From the NCBI GenBank assembly GCA_045403155.1, contig JAXIPB010000013.1:1-64000 (forward strand): 64,000 nucleotides of DNA. The letters are read 5' to 3'. Source of the stretch: JAXIPB01 sp045403155. Its GTDB lineage: Bacteria > Actinomycetota > Actinomycetes > Mycobacteriales > Micromonosporaceae. This document shows positions 50,754 to 59,233 of this stretch, piece by piece. Made by a program: the position numbers and the translations under genes. Every line of letters starts with the position of its first letter. The stretch's first letter is position 1. Below the pieces are notes generated by a model that worked only from the letters and a program-made list of their open reading frames with translations, made no database searches and was not told the origin of the DNA.

Positions 50754-51404
50754 GTGGAGCCGCATCGCAGCAGTTATTCAGACGAGTCCGACCCGCGGTG
50801 GTACCGCGGCGAGCAGCAGCAGCACGCCGAGCCCGAGGGGCCCGGTTGGTTTGAGGGATCCGGGGACGAGGGAAGCTACCGGTCCGCCGGACGTCGGGGC
50901 GGCGCACGGATGCCACCGGGAGCCCCGCCGGGGATGGCTGGGCAGATGGGTCAATGGACTGGGGAGCAGCTCCTGCCCCCCATGCCGACCGAGGCCTCCC
51001 CGCGCGACGCGACGCAGCATCGAGACCCCGCCACCATGACGAGGGAATCGCGTCGTGCCGCTGGCCGGGCGGCCGGAACGGCCACGGCCCCGGGCGGCCG
51101 GCACCTGCCGCGCCGATTCGCCGCCGCGCTGGTGCTCGCGATCGCGACCGCGGTGTTTTCGCTGCCGGTCCTGCGCATCCTGCTCGACAGTGCGACCGGG
51201 CCTTCGCTGTCCGCCAGCGGTGTGATCGCCAGCGTGCTGGCGCTGCTCGGGTTGCCGCTGTTCGCGGTAGGCCTGTACGGGCTGGCCAACGGCGCCGCCC
51301 GAACCGGCGGTGCACCGGCGCACTATGTATGGCTGCGCCCGCCGCTGGCCTACGTCGCAGTCGCGCTGGTCCTCTTCGTGGCGGCTGGTTTGGCCGCTCG
51401 CTAG
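50754..51404 (+). CDS. Three-helix membrane protein with Pro/Glu-rich cytoplasmic N-terminus
   Basis: A 216-residue protein from GTG 50754 (VEPHRSSYSDESDPRWYRGE). The first 115 residues are low-complexity and hydrophilic, the last 90 contain three membrane helices (ALVLAIATAVFSLPVLRILL, VIASVLALLGLPLFAVGLYG, LAYVAVALVLFVAAGLA). The opening MEP-R-SY style sequence is familiar from conserved hypothetical proteins of Micromonospora-like bacteria, but I know no function. TACGGT eight bases before the GTG may be a -10 box of a leaderless transcript. The frame upstream of 50754 overlaps the divergent CPBP-like gene and is not used. Confidence 0.7.
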   Translation: MEPHRSSYSDESDPRWYRGEQQQHAEPEGPGWFEGSGDEGSYRSAGRRGGARMPPGAPPGMAGQMGQWTGEQLLPPMPTEASPRDATQHRDPATMTRESRRAAGRAAGTATAPGGRHLPRRFAAALVLAIATAVFSLPVLRILLDSATGPSLSASGVIASVLALLGLPLFAVGLYGLANGAARTGGAPAHYVWLRPPLAYVAVALVLFVAAGLAAR

Positions 51405-51415
51405 GCGGCGAACGC

Positions 51416-52699
51416 TCAGCACGGTACGTGGAAGTCGACGCCCACCGACTCACGCCTCACGGCGAAACCCCGCGCACTTCGACCTGGCTGGTGGCTGCTC
51501 ACCACCCGATCAAAGCGGGCCTTCAATGCGTCGACCAGCGGCTCACGCGGAATCTCCGGCCAGAAGGAGATCGGTCGCACGGAGACGGCCGCGCCCCACA
51601 GCTTCCGGTCCTGTCGCAGCACCTCCTCGACGAACTCGATCGGGGTGGCGTTGTGACTGCCATGATGGCCGACCTTGTAGAAGGTCGTCTTGGCCAGCAA
51701 ATCCCGTGAGCCGGGATCGTTCATGGCGGCCTCCCACGTGCCCCACTGCGCGTCGCCGGGGAAGAGCAGGAACGCTTCACCGAACTCGAACATCAGCATC
51801 AGGCTGGTGCCGTTGACCGCCTTGTCCAGGGAGACCGCGGCGGCTACGTCGTCGTCGCGCATCATGGCCGAGGCGGCGGCTTTCACGTCATCGTCGAGGA
51901 CTATGCCCACGCCGTCGGCCTCATAGTCGCTTGCCGACATGGTGAAGCTGCGGGTGAACGGCCCGCGAGTCCGGCCCACAATAGACTCGATGTCCCCTCG
52001 TGTGCGTGCCCCGCCCGCCGCCGACGTCGCTGAGAAGCGCAGGTACGACTGCCCGGTCGGCGGGTCCATGTCCCGGATCACGTCCCGATCTCGCGATGGC
52101 CCCAGAACGTGCGCGGTCAGCCCGTCGCAGCCCGGGACGTTGATGGTGCGCGCATTGGCCGTGGACAGGAAGTTCCGATCTTGTTTGCCCTTGAACCCGC
52201 GGTGCAGCGTACGCATCGCGGACTCATTCGTCAGTGAGTTGGCCACGAGAGAGCGGAGCGATTGTCGTACGTCCGGGTTCAGCCATCGACTGTCGAAGCC
52301 CGGCTGCTGGAAGGCGAGTTCGAGACCGAGCGCAAGGCGGCCCTGCCGTTCTCGGATCGCCTTCGCCTCCGGGTCGTCCGGATCCTCCGTCCATGGCATC
52401 CAGACCTGGTCGACCGTCACGTCGTCCCACGCTTCGGCGCTGAAGCCACTCACGTGATCCTGGTGGCGGTGGGTGGCGACCACGACGTCGAGCACCGGCC
52501 CCCGGTTTTCCTGCGTGACATCGGCAATGATCTGGTCGACGACGTCGGCGGGCCGCCAACCGTCGCGCGGATACCCAGATGTGTGTGCGCCGCAGTCCAC
52601 GAGCACCCGGAACGGCGGCTGGCCAGCTCGTGGAAACTCGATCAGGAAACAATCGCCGAAGCCGACGTTGTACATGCGCACCAGGACGTGATCAGCCAT
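51416..52699 (-). CDS. MBL-fold metallohydrolase (ComEC-like), third gene of operon
   Basis: A 427-residue metallo-beta-lactamase-fold enzyme starting at ATG 52699 behind GGAGGAGG. MYNVGFGDCFLIEF opens the fold; the metal motif is VVVATHRHQDHVSGF (HxHxDH); FLLFPGDAQWGTWEA carries the bridging Asp and YKVGHHGSHNATP the late His residues. This arrangement resembles the MBL domains of ComEC/Rec2-like and RNase-like proteins acting on nucleic acids, but large insertions (residues about 110-290) set it apart. Its start overlaps the stop of the peptidase gene by eight bases, so it is translationally coupled. No signal peptide or membrane helix: it should act in the cytoplasm. Confidence 0.82.
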   Translation of the reverse strand: MADHVLVRMYNVGFGDCFLIEFPRAGQPPFRVLVDCGAHTSGYPRDGWRPADVVDQIIADVTQENRGPVLDVVVATHRHQDHVSGFSAEAWDDVTVDQVWMPWTEDPDDPEAKAIRERQGRLALGLELAFQQPGFDSRWLNPDVRQSLRSLVANSLTNESAMRTLHRGFKGKQDRNFLSTANARTINVPGCDGLTAHVLGPSRDRDVIRDMDPPTGQSYLRFSATSAAGGARTRGDIESIVGRTRGPFTRSFTMSASDYEADGVGIVLDDDVKAAASAMMRDDDVAAAVSLDKAVNGTSLMLMFEFGEAFLLFPGDAQWGTWEAAMNDPGSRDLLAKTTFYKVGHHGSHNATPIEFVEEVLRQDRKLWGAAVSVRPISFWPEIPREPLVDALKARFDRVVSSHQPGRSARGFAVRRESVGVDFHVPC

Positions 52700-54542
52700 C
52701 GGACCTCCTCCGCGATGGACGGGCGAGATGGGCGGCGGAGAACTTGGCGCGCCGGACCATCCGGTTGGCCCGGTAGTCCTCGTCACTCCAGTTCTGGAGC
52801 GAGTCGCGAGCGTCGAGCGCCTTCACGTACCGTCGAAAGCCGGCAACCCGCTCCTCGGCAACCTGCCGGTGCATCTCGTACGTGAGATGGCAACCCGGCA
52901 GCGGCCTGGTGGCGATGTAGCGCACGCTGCCATCGGCCGCGAAGACTGCCGTCGTTCCGGCCCGCAACACCACCCCGCCGATCTCAAGCCGACGCGGGTC
53001 GTTTCGCGGCGGTGTCTGCACCCACTGGGCGACCAGCTCGACCAGGAGCTGGCCGTTCTCGCCGACATGGAAGCTCGGATGAATTCCCTGGAGCTCGACG
53101 TGGTTGAGCAGTGCCGGGTCCAACTGCAGCGCCGTCGCGTGCTCGAGCGCGAACTCGTGGACCTGCGCGTATCCCGACGTCGTACGCCGCCGCCGCTGAC
53201 CCCCCTCGAAGACCTCGAACTGGCTCGCCAGCACCTCGGTCACCAGGTCCGGCGGAATGCTCGCGTCCTCCAGCTCTCGTGGCCGTTCCAGCCGCAACGC
53301 CTCCTCGGCGAGCGACGACACAGCCGGCGCGTAAATGCCGCGTGCCCGGAAGGCGTCGATGAAGCACACCCGACGCTCATACTCGTCCCGCGGGTTGAGC
53401 TCGAAGTCCGCCGTCACAATGGCCCGCAGATAGTCGCCGAACGTCACATCGACCGGTGGGAGGTACTCGAACGCGCGCAAGCACATCGTGAGCACCTCCT
53501 GTGCTGTGTTGGCTGCCTCCCGCGTGGTGAGCGTGACCAGATCCGCCTGCAGCTCGCCCTCCGGGAGGATGCCGGACCCTCCGGTGACGGCCCGGATGAG
53601 GTCGGCGGTCCGGTTGCGGTAGATGCGGAAGAAGGCGTCGAAGACCGAAGCGACGAGGATGGACCCACGATCGTGGGCCTCGAGTGCCTCCTCGTACTGG
53701 CGCGGGTCCGGCGCCGCTTGATCCATTCCTGTTGCGGTACGAAGCGCCTGACCGGATCCGGTGGCCCAGCCGAACTGGCGCGCCAGCTCGAGCAGGCGCC
53801 CGGGTTTGGAGAGGTCTGCCCGGGTCGAACGAATCTGATGGTGCAGTACCTCCGGGAAGCTGAAGTGCTGAAAGATCGCGACGATATCGGCGATGGCCTC
53901 GTGGAACGCGAGGACGTCGCGGTTCGTCGGGGCGTTGAATTGGTCGCGCAGGCGATCCACGATCGCGTGCGTGGTCTCATGCGCGACGATGTCGTGCGAC
54001 AGGCAGGTGAAAACGGTCTGGCCCGGCAAGTTCGGGCCAGGATCTTCGGTGTCGGCGGCGAAGTATCCGAAGTGCAGGGAGAGCGTGTCCGAGTCGTAGA
54101 ACGCGTTCTCCCCTTCAAATGCGTGCGGGAGCACCGTAAGCTTCTGTTCGCCGCGGAACGGCAGGGGTCTGCCCAGTGCCCGCTCGAAGTTCTCGATCAC
54201 CTTCATGACCACCGCGTAGACCATCTGCTGATGGAAGCGTGGATCCGAATCTGATGGATCGAGCCCGCGCTGCATCAGGATGTCGACGCCGTCGAGGTCG
54301 ACCGGTGGGTAGTACACGTCCTCGGTTGCGTTGTAATCCACAACCCGCACCACTCGGCCGTCGGGACCAGGGTCGAGAGTCTCATTCACAATCTCGACGA
54401 TGGCGAGATTGCCGGCCGAACGACGCAGGCTGGGATCGAACGCGAAGATCTTCAATGGGCGCCGTGCCGCCGGCTGAACGCCCGGCACGTAGCCTTCCAT
54501 CGACTTACGTCCGTAGACGGCTTGTTTCTGTTCCATAGACAT
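52692..54542 (-). CDS. Gluzincin-like zinc metallopeptidase, second gene of operon
   Basis: A 616-residue protein. The zinc motif HETTH in DIVAHETTHAIVDRLRDQF lies near residues 187-191, and HEAIADIVAIFQHF 23 residues later supplies the third ligand (Glu), the order of thermolysin-like and related gluzincins. Surrounding family features are FHQQMVYAVVMKVIENFERA and LTMCLRAFEYLPPVDVTFGD. There is no signal peptide, unusual for this clan, so the substrate is likely intracellular. The last 200 residues (after about 420) form an additional region of unknown fold. It overlaps the MBL gene and follows the membrane hydrolase gene by 18 bp. The function of the three together is unknown. Confidence 0.8.
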   Translation of the reverse strand: MSMEQKQAVYGRKSMEGYVPGVQPAARRPLKIFAFDPSLRRSAGNLAIVEIVNETLDPGPDGRVVRVVDYNATEDVYYPPVDLDGVDILMQRGLDPSDSDPRFHQQMVYAVVMKVIENFERALGRPLPFRGEQKLTVLPHAFEGENAFYDSDTLSLHFGYFAADTEDPGPNLPGQTVFTCLSHDIVAHETTHAIVDRLRDQFNAPTNRDVLAFHEAIADIVAIFQHFSFPEVLHHQIRSTRADLSKPGRLLELARQFGWATGSGQALRTATGMDQAAPDPRQYEEALEAHDRGSILVASVFDAFFRIYRNRTADLIRAVTGGSGILPEGELQADLVTLTTREAANTAQEVLTMCLRAFEYLPPVDVTFGDYLRAIVTADFELNPRDEYERRVCFIDAFRARGIYAPAVSSLAEEALRLERPRELEDASIPPDLVTEVLASQFEVFEGGQRRRRTTSGYAQVHEFALEHATALQLDPALLNHVELQGIHPSFHVGENGQLLVELVAQWVQTPPRNDPRRLEIGGVVLRAGTTAVFAADGSVRYIATRPLPGCHLTYEMHRQVAEERVAGFRRYVKALDARDSLQNWSDEDYRANRMVRRAKFSAAHLARPSRRRSDG

Positions 54543-54560
54543 CTCTACAGGCCTCGTCGC

Positions 54561-56063
54561 TTAGCGTGTCAGGTTGGATTCGTCGAGGGAGTCGGGCGCG
54601 CCCAGAAGCTCCTCAAGCTCGTCGTGAAGGTCCAACCGAAGGAGCTCGTGGAGCTTGGTGGTGAAATCCTCTGGTCCAGTGCTCTCCGGATAATTGAAGT
54701 AACGCCCGTGCGCCAGACCCGGGAATCGTCGGTGGGGCAGATTGCCGGTGATCGGCTGGTCGAGCACGCCATTGCCGAAGAGTGGCCGCAGGGACCCGCC
54801 GAACCAGTCGCCGAACCAGCTCCTCTCCGCAGGGAAGAATAGGTTGGTCCAACGAACCACGGCGAATGGCGCTCCGTGGGTCAGCACGGTTCGGCCCTGG
54901 TTGTTGAAGCCGTAATGTCCGGGCGGCCGAGCGGGTCCCTCCACCAGCTGGCTTCCGGCCCGCGGCGGGCACTGCGGCAGCTCGGCACTCGTCACCAGCT
55001 GGTCAAAGTCTGCGCGGTTCTTTGTGTAGAGGAGATCGGCGAAGTACATCGGCGTGCCGACGGAGATGAAGTCGGTGATCAGCCAAGGATTGCCCTGGAT
55101 CCGGCAGCCTCGCCAGAGGTCGAACTGCATGACGCGGAACTCGGCCAGCTCCGCCTGCTGTCCTCGGGTGAGCCCCGCGGCCGGATGCTTGGCGACGGCG
55201 CGCGCGGCTGCCTCGAGTTCGGCGAGGCCCACGAGTGGCTTCGCTGGCCCATCCCGCAACGGGCCACAGTGCAGCTTGCACATCTGCGGCCACAGATATC
55301 CGATCGCGTCGTAGGCGATATAGGCGCCAAGGCTGTGTGCCACTATCACGATCCGCGAGTACCGGCCCTTATCGTGGATGGCCTGCAGCAGGTCGACCAT
55401 CCCTTTCCGGATCGATCGACGCACCTCGTAGGACCGAGGCGATCGATCGAGGTAGCGCACGACGTCGACGAAGGACTTCGTCACGACATTGCCACCGCTA
55501 TTGAGCGCACGCACCAGAACAGTAACCAGGATTCCTTCGCCCAGTAGAGCGGCAAGCACGCCAGCCGTGGTGAACTCCTCAATCACCACGCCGCTGGCAA
55601 TGATCGCGATCAGCCCAGCAAGCAGAACGAGAATCAGCAGCCAGACGAGCCACCACACCTTCTTGAGGCCGTACGGAACGGTCGCGGGTGACCGCAGGAG
55701 CAAGCGAGTCATCGTCGGACGCAGATCGCCCAGCTTGTTTCCGGTCATGAGGTATGACCAGTGGTATTCGAAGAACTCGGTCTGGCCGTACGTGATCGGA
55801 AGTCCGGTGGGCGGTTGGCGGGTGGCGAGATGCCGACGCGCCTCGTAGGAGTCCGTGACTCGCTCGGGGCGGGAGTAGTAGCGGCGCTGCCCTTCGACCT
55901 TCGGCAGGGCCGTCTTCACGAAACGATTAAGCGTGTCCAGGGGTAACTGCTCCCCCATGCCGTGAACGATCACCACGGCCGTTCGCACCGATTTCCGGCG
56001 CGGCGCGCTGCTCGACTCAAGGTTCGCCGAATCGATGTTTGCCTGCAGATTCGCCGAATCCAT
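54561..56063 (-). CDS. Membrane-embedded alpha/beta hydrolase-like protein, first gene of operon
   Basis: A 500-residue protein from ATG 56063, preceded by TGGAGGAG. The opening strand and loop TAVVIVHGMGEQLPLDTLNR and the elbow IVIVAHSLGAYIAYDAIGYL (Ser in AHSLG) are those of a serine alpha/beta hydrolase. Between them two membrane segments (WWLVWLLILVLLAGLIAIIA and GVLAALLGEGILVTVLVRAL) split the fold, tying the enzyme to the membrane. The C-terminal part has conserved aromatic-rich segments (WLITDFISVGTPMYFADLLY, RFPGLAHGRYFNYPES). Lipase, esterase or a signalling role at the membrane are possible. It leads the three-gene operon; its promoter is in the 343 bp shared with the divergent gene at 56407. 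Confidence 0.75.
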   Translation of the reverse strand: MDSANLQANIDSANLESSSAPRRKSVRTAVVIVHGMGEQLPLDTLNRFVKTALPKVEGQRRYYSRPERVTDSYEARRHLATRQPPTGLPITYGQTEFFEYHWSYLMTGNKLGDLRPTMTRLLLRSPATVPYGLKKVWWLVWLLILVLLAGLIAIIASGVVIEEFTTAGVLAALLGEGILVTVLVRALNSGGNVVTKSFVDVVRYLDRSPRSYEVRRSIRKGMVDLLQAIHDKGRYSRIVIVAHSLGAYIAYDAIGYLWPQMCKLHCGPLRDGPAKPLVGLAELEAAARAVAKHPAAGLTRGQQAELAEFRVMQFDLWRGCRIQGNPWLITDFISVGTPMYFADLLYTKNRADFDQLVTSAELPQCPPRAGSQLVEGPARPPGHYGFNNQGRTVLTHGAPFAVVRWTNLFFPAERSWFGDWFGGSLRPLFGNGVLDQPITGNLPHRRFPGLAHGRYFNYPESTGPEDFTTKLHELLRLDLHDELEELLGAPDSLDESNLTR

Positions 56064-56406
56064 GCCACTCCTCCATTCGTAGGTAAGGCCGCGCACGAAG
56101 CCCAGAGATCGCTCAGGCGCTCATCCAAATCACGACCTCTGTGGATATCTGAATACGCGCCCGAGCGACGAGTGTCAATCGGTGGAAAGGCCGACCGCTG
56201 CCTACAACACCGGGCACGACCGATGAGGAGGGGACGCTCCGGAAACGTAGGTAACGCCGCTGGGAATATAGGCAGCCGCTCCCGATTTCATGCGGAGCCA
56301 GTTCGCCGTACCGTCGGATGGAACGTCATCGCCCTAGGCGACGTGGCCAGCCAGAGCCACAATGCCGGGACGACTGAACCATTCAAGACGACGAAGGCGG
56401 TAGAAC
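56064..56406. other. Divergent intergenic region (343 bp)
   Basis: This space separates the hydrolase/peptidase/MBL operon (leftward) from the PH-like gene (rightward). Its right half contains the repeat-type promoter listed separately. GATGAGGAGGGGACG near 56223 resembles a ribosome site but no gene of credible length follows it. I could not identify the leftward promoter. Confidence 0.5.
56248..56316 (+). promoter_or_regulatory. Second copy of the repeat-type promoter
   Basis: TAGGTAACG (56248-56256) and TAGGCAGCC (56269-56277) are 21 bp apart; CCCGATTTCA starts 12 bases after the second begins (56281), and TACCGTCG 28 bases after that (56309). The last two distances are identical to those at 29190-29237. 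TTTCAT (56286) and TACCGT (56309) with 17 bp between would be the -35 and -10. Confidence 0.6.
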
Positions 56407-56988
56407 GTGAGCGGCGACATCCAGCTGAAGAGCGGCAGGCACACACTGGTGTCCTCCGGGAACACCATGACGTTCGACGGCAAGGACACCTACGACCTCA
56501 GGGCTATGAACGCGGTCACCTATCACGCCACACGGCGTCACATCAACGGGACCTACCAAGGGACCGACCTCATTCTCCAGTTCAAGCAGGACAAACGCAC
56601 GCGCATGTTCATCTTGTCCACCAACCACCGCGACGAGAACCTCAATGAGTATCGGGAGTCGTGGCTCCAGGTCGTCCACCGCATCGAGTCCATTGCGATC
56701 CCCCGGCTCGCTGACGAGATCGCGGCCGCTGTGCGCGCCGGGGAGACAGTGCCGATTGGGCCAGCCGGGGCCCGGGTTCTACTGAGCCCCGAGGGTGTGA
56801 AGAAGGGCGGCCTCTTCGGCAAGCCGGTGCCATGGAGCCGGGTCACCGGCACCGCCCTCGACAACGGCACGATCCGCATCTTGGGCAGCAAGGCGCCCGA
56901 CGGCGCTGAGAAGGTAATCGGCGAGGTTCACGTCGCGCAGTGGAATGGTCCCGTCCTGCCGCACGTGGTGAACCGCCTGAAGGGGTGA
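56407..56988 (+). CDS. PH-like protein of unknown function
   Basis: A 193-residue soluble protein from GTG 56407, preceded by AAGGCGG. It consists of beta-rich halves (LVSSGNTMTFDGKDTYDLRA, HINGTYQGTDLILQFKQDKR and, later, GARVLLSPEGVKKGGLFGKP, SRVTGTALDNGTIRILGSKA) separated by a helix (WLQVVHRIESIAIPRLADEI). The arrangement is reminiscent of the two PH-like blocks of the gene at 33347. No signal or membrane helix. Its promoter has the same architecture as that of the haloperoxidase gene, so the two are probably co-regulated; it is divergent from the three-gene hydrolase operon. Confidence 0.72.
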   Translation: MSGDIQLKSGRHTLVSSGNTMTFDGKDTYDLRAMNAVTYHATRRHINGTYQGTDLILQFKQDKRTRMFILSTNHRDENLNEYRESWLQVVHRIESIAIPRLADEIAAAVRAGETVPIGPAGARVLLSPEGVKKGGLFGKPVPWSRVTGTALDNGTIRILGSKAPDGAEKVIGEVHVAQWNGPVLPHVVNRLKG

Positions 56989-57011
56989 CCCAGGTCCCTC
57001 GCCGTGGGGTA

Positions 57012-57875
57012 TCAAGATCGCCGGCGGTGGCGGGCCGGCACGTTCGGGTGCAGGCGTCGCAGCCCAGCGTCGGCCAGCGCCTGGGCACTGGTGGCGGGCA
57101 CCGCGAGATCCCACTCGAGGTAGACCTTGTCGCCGTGGTAGCAGCCGAAGCTGCTCGAGATGCACAACAGTGGCTCCCGCTCCACCAGGTGGCCCTCCCG
57201 AATCGGGTCGTGGCCAAACACCGCAACGCGAGCATTCGGATTCATGGCGCGGAGAAAAGCATACGCCCGCGCGGCGGTGGTGGTCCGCGCCCACAGCAGC
57301 GCACCGAGCGGCCCGCTGTCGGCCATCTTATGCAGGGCAATGTGCTGATATCCGTCGAGCGCCACGACGTCAAGATCGGATGCGGAGGTAATCCGTGCGT
57401 GCGGCGCGGCGTGGGTCAATACCAGCCCCGCACTCGGCGCGACCGCCGCCAGTGGCCACCGCGCCAGCCAGCGCCGTACCGGCGCGAACTCCCCCGGCCG
57501 ATACGAGGCTTCGAGATTGGCCGCCTCGTCCGGGTGGAACTTGTCCAGGACCGGCCCACCCAGGTGGGCATGTTCGTGGTTGCCCAGCAAATAGTGCACC
57601 TGCCCCGGGAACCTCCGCTGCAGAACGGCGGCCTCGTCGAGCAGCTCCCGGGTTCGGTCGCGATAGAACTCACCAAGGTGCTCCGGCCAATCCGCGACCG
57701 AGATCGTCGGCCCGTGCACCAGGTCACCACAGATCACGAGGTGCGGTGGCGGGGAGTCGGTAGCGGCGAGCGCCAGAAACCGCGCGGCGATCGCCCGGAA
57801 GTCCGCCAGGTGTCCGTGCAGATCGGTGGCTACCACTAGCGCCCCTCGGTCGGGGAGCACCACCACTCGCGACAT
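57012..57875 (-). CDS. Metallophosphoesterase (PPP-like)
   Basis: A 287-residue calcineurin-like phosphoesterase starting at ATG 57875. The five metal motifs are in order: VATDLHGHLADF, ICGDLVHGP, YLLGNHEHAHL, VLTHAAPHA and VFGHDPIREGHLV. This is the set of the PPP branch acting on phosphoproteins, nucleotides or diadenosine polyphosphates; no partner points to a substrate. No ribosome site precedes the ATG, but TATCGT lies six bases upstream where a -10 box for a leaderless transcript would be. The frame upstream to 57965 overlaps the divergent membrane gene's leader and is not used. Confidence 0.85.
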   Translation of the reverse strand: MSRVVVLPDRGALVVATDLHGHLADFRAIAARFLALAATDSPPPHLVICGDLVHGPTISVADWPEHLGEFYRDRTRELLDEAAVLQRRFPGQVHYLLGNHEHAHLGGPVLDKFHPDEAANLEASYRPGEFAPVRRWLARWPLAAVAPSAGLVLTHAAPHARITSASDLDVVALDGYQHIALHKMADSGPLGALLWARTTTAARAYAFLRAMNPNARVAVFGHDPIREGHLVEREPLLCISSSFGCYHGDKVYLEWDLAVPATSAQALADAGLRRLHPNVPARHRRRS

Positions 57876-57971
57876 GCGGTCACGATAGGCCCGTGCACGC
57901 CTCGAAGGGGTCCCAGCGAAACTGCACGATCGGCCCTGTTGCGACCATCGTTTGGGAGGGAGCATGCGTAC

Positions 57972-58967
57972 GTGAGTGCATCCGCAACTGTGCAGACTCG
58001 TGCTCGGCGTCGAAGGCGTCTTTCCGCCGGCTGGACTACCCTCGCGGGCCTCGCCGTGCTGGTCGGTGCCGCCTTGACGGCGCGCTCCTGGCGGGCTGAC
58101 CTACCTGACCCGGTCGCCAGCCACTGGGGGCCGGACGGCACCGCGAACGGCTTCTCGACGCTGGACGCCACCGTGGGCGCGATGCTCGGTGGCGGCTCGC
58201 TGCTGGTGTTGGGTTTCGGCGCCATCACCCTGTGGCTCGGCCATTCCGCCCTAACCCGCCGAATAGGGTCGGCGGCGACGATCTGGTCCGCGCTCTTCTT
58301 CTCCATCTTGACGCTCGGATCGCTGAACGTGCAGCGTGGGCTCACCGACGCCCGGGATGCCGGCGACATCGGCGGCGTTCTGCTGCTCGCCCTCGTCGGA
58401 TCGCTGGTGGCCGCGTTCATTGTGGGTGCATCCGTGCCCGGCGACATTCGTCAGCCGACGGCAGAACCTGTCGATAGCACTGCGCCCAGGGTGGCTCTGC
58501 CCGTCGGGGAGCATGCCACCTGGACCGGAGCCACGGCGTCAAGAGCGGCCATACTGCTGGGACTCGCAGCGGCGGCATTGGTGCTCGCCCTAGTCCTGCT
58601 CACCGACATGTGGGTGCTGCTCGTGGTGGTCGTGCTGCTCTTCGGACTCATCGCCTCGATGTCGTCAGCTGTTGTGCGCGTCGACGGCGACGGTGTCACC
58701 ATCCATTCCCCGCTCGGCTGGCCGCGCACGCGCGTTCCGCTCGACGAGATCGTACGGGCCGACGTGGCTGAAGTGCGGCCGCTGCGGGACTTCGGCGGTT
58801 GGGGCTGGCGGGTGGGTCGGGGGGGTCGGGTCGGTGTCGCGCTCCGCCGAGGTGAGGCCCTGCTCATCGAACGCACCGGCGGTCGCTCGTTAGTGGTCAC
58901 TGTGGACGGTGCTGCGATCGCCGCCGGCGTGGTCAACGCGCTGGCCGATCGTGCACGGAGCGCGTGA
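57972..58967 (+). CDS. DUF1648-domain membrane protein
   Basis: A 331-residue protein from GTG 57972, with GGAGGGAG nine bases upstream. After the first helix comes LPDPVASHWGPDGTANGFST, the signature of DUF1648 (the SdpI-like family). Further helices include MLGGGSLLVLGFGAITLWLG, GVLLLALVGSLVAAFIVGAS and AAILLGLAAAALVLALVLL. The C-terminal part is a soluble PH-like region (VVRVDGDGVTIHSPLGWPRT, PLDEIVRADVAEVRPL). Related proteins are often paired with small regulators and may sense or confer immunity to membrane-active agents; no such partner is adjacent here. Confidence 0.82.
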   Translation: MSASATVQTRARRRRRLSAGWTTLAGLAVLVGAALTARSWRADLPDPVASHWGPDGTANGFSTLDATVGAMLGGGSLLVLGFGAITLWLGHSALTRRIGSAATIWSALFFSILTLGSLNVQRGLTDARDAGDIGGVLLLALVGSLVAAFIVGASVPGDIRQPTAEPVDSTAPRVALPVGEHATWTGATASRAAILLGLAAAALVLALVLLTDMWVLLVVVVLLFGLIASMSSAVVRVDGDGVTIHSPLGWPRTRVPLDEIVRADVAEVRPLRDFGGWGWRVGRGGRVGVALRRGEALLIERTGGRSLVVTVDGAAIAAGVVNALADRARSA

Positions 58968-59233
58968 CGGAGGACGACAGCAGTCGGGCATCCGCAAACA
59001 CGTCAGTCGGCGAGCCAGGTGCCGAGCTGCGCGCCGTACGGGGTGAGCGGGACAAGTAGCAGCGCCACGCATCCCAGCGTGCCGCCGAGTAGCCAGACGA
59101 ATGAGCGCCGCTGAGACCGCGGGCTGGAGCGGCCAGGCCTAGCTGTACGCCGAGAACGAGTCTCAAACCAGCGAGGGCCGGTTGGCCCGGAATGTCACTC
59201 GCCACCCGCTCACCGTACGCCGGGCCTAGTCCG

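Noticed and set aside
52728..54254. 508-codon plus frame opposite the metallopeptidase gene
   Set aside because: The minus strand contains HETTH and other conserved segments; the plus frame is a mirror without motifs.
58999..59200. Small minus-strand gene encoding SFVWLLGGTLGCVALLLVPL
   Set aside because: The stretch looks like a membrane helix but the frame has no start codon after its upstream stop, so it is at most a remnant.
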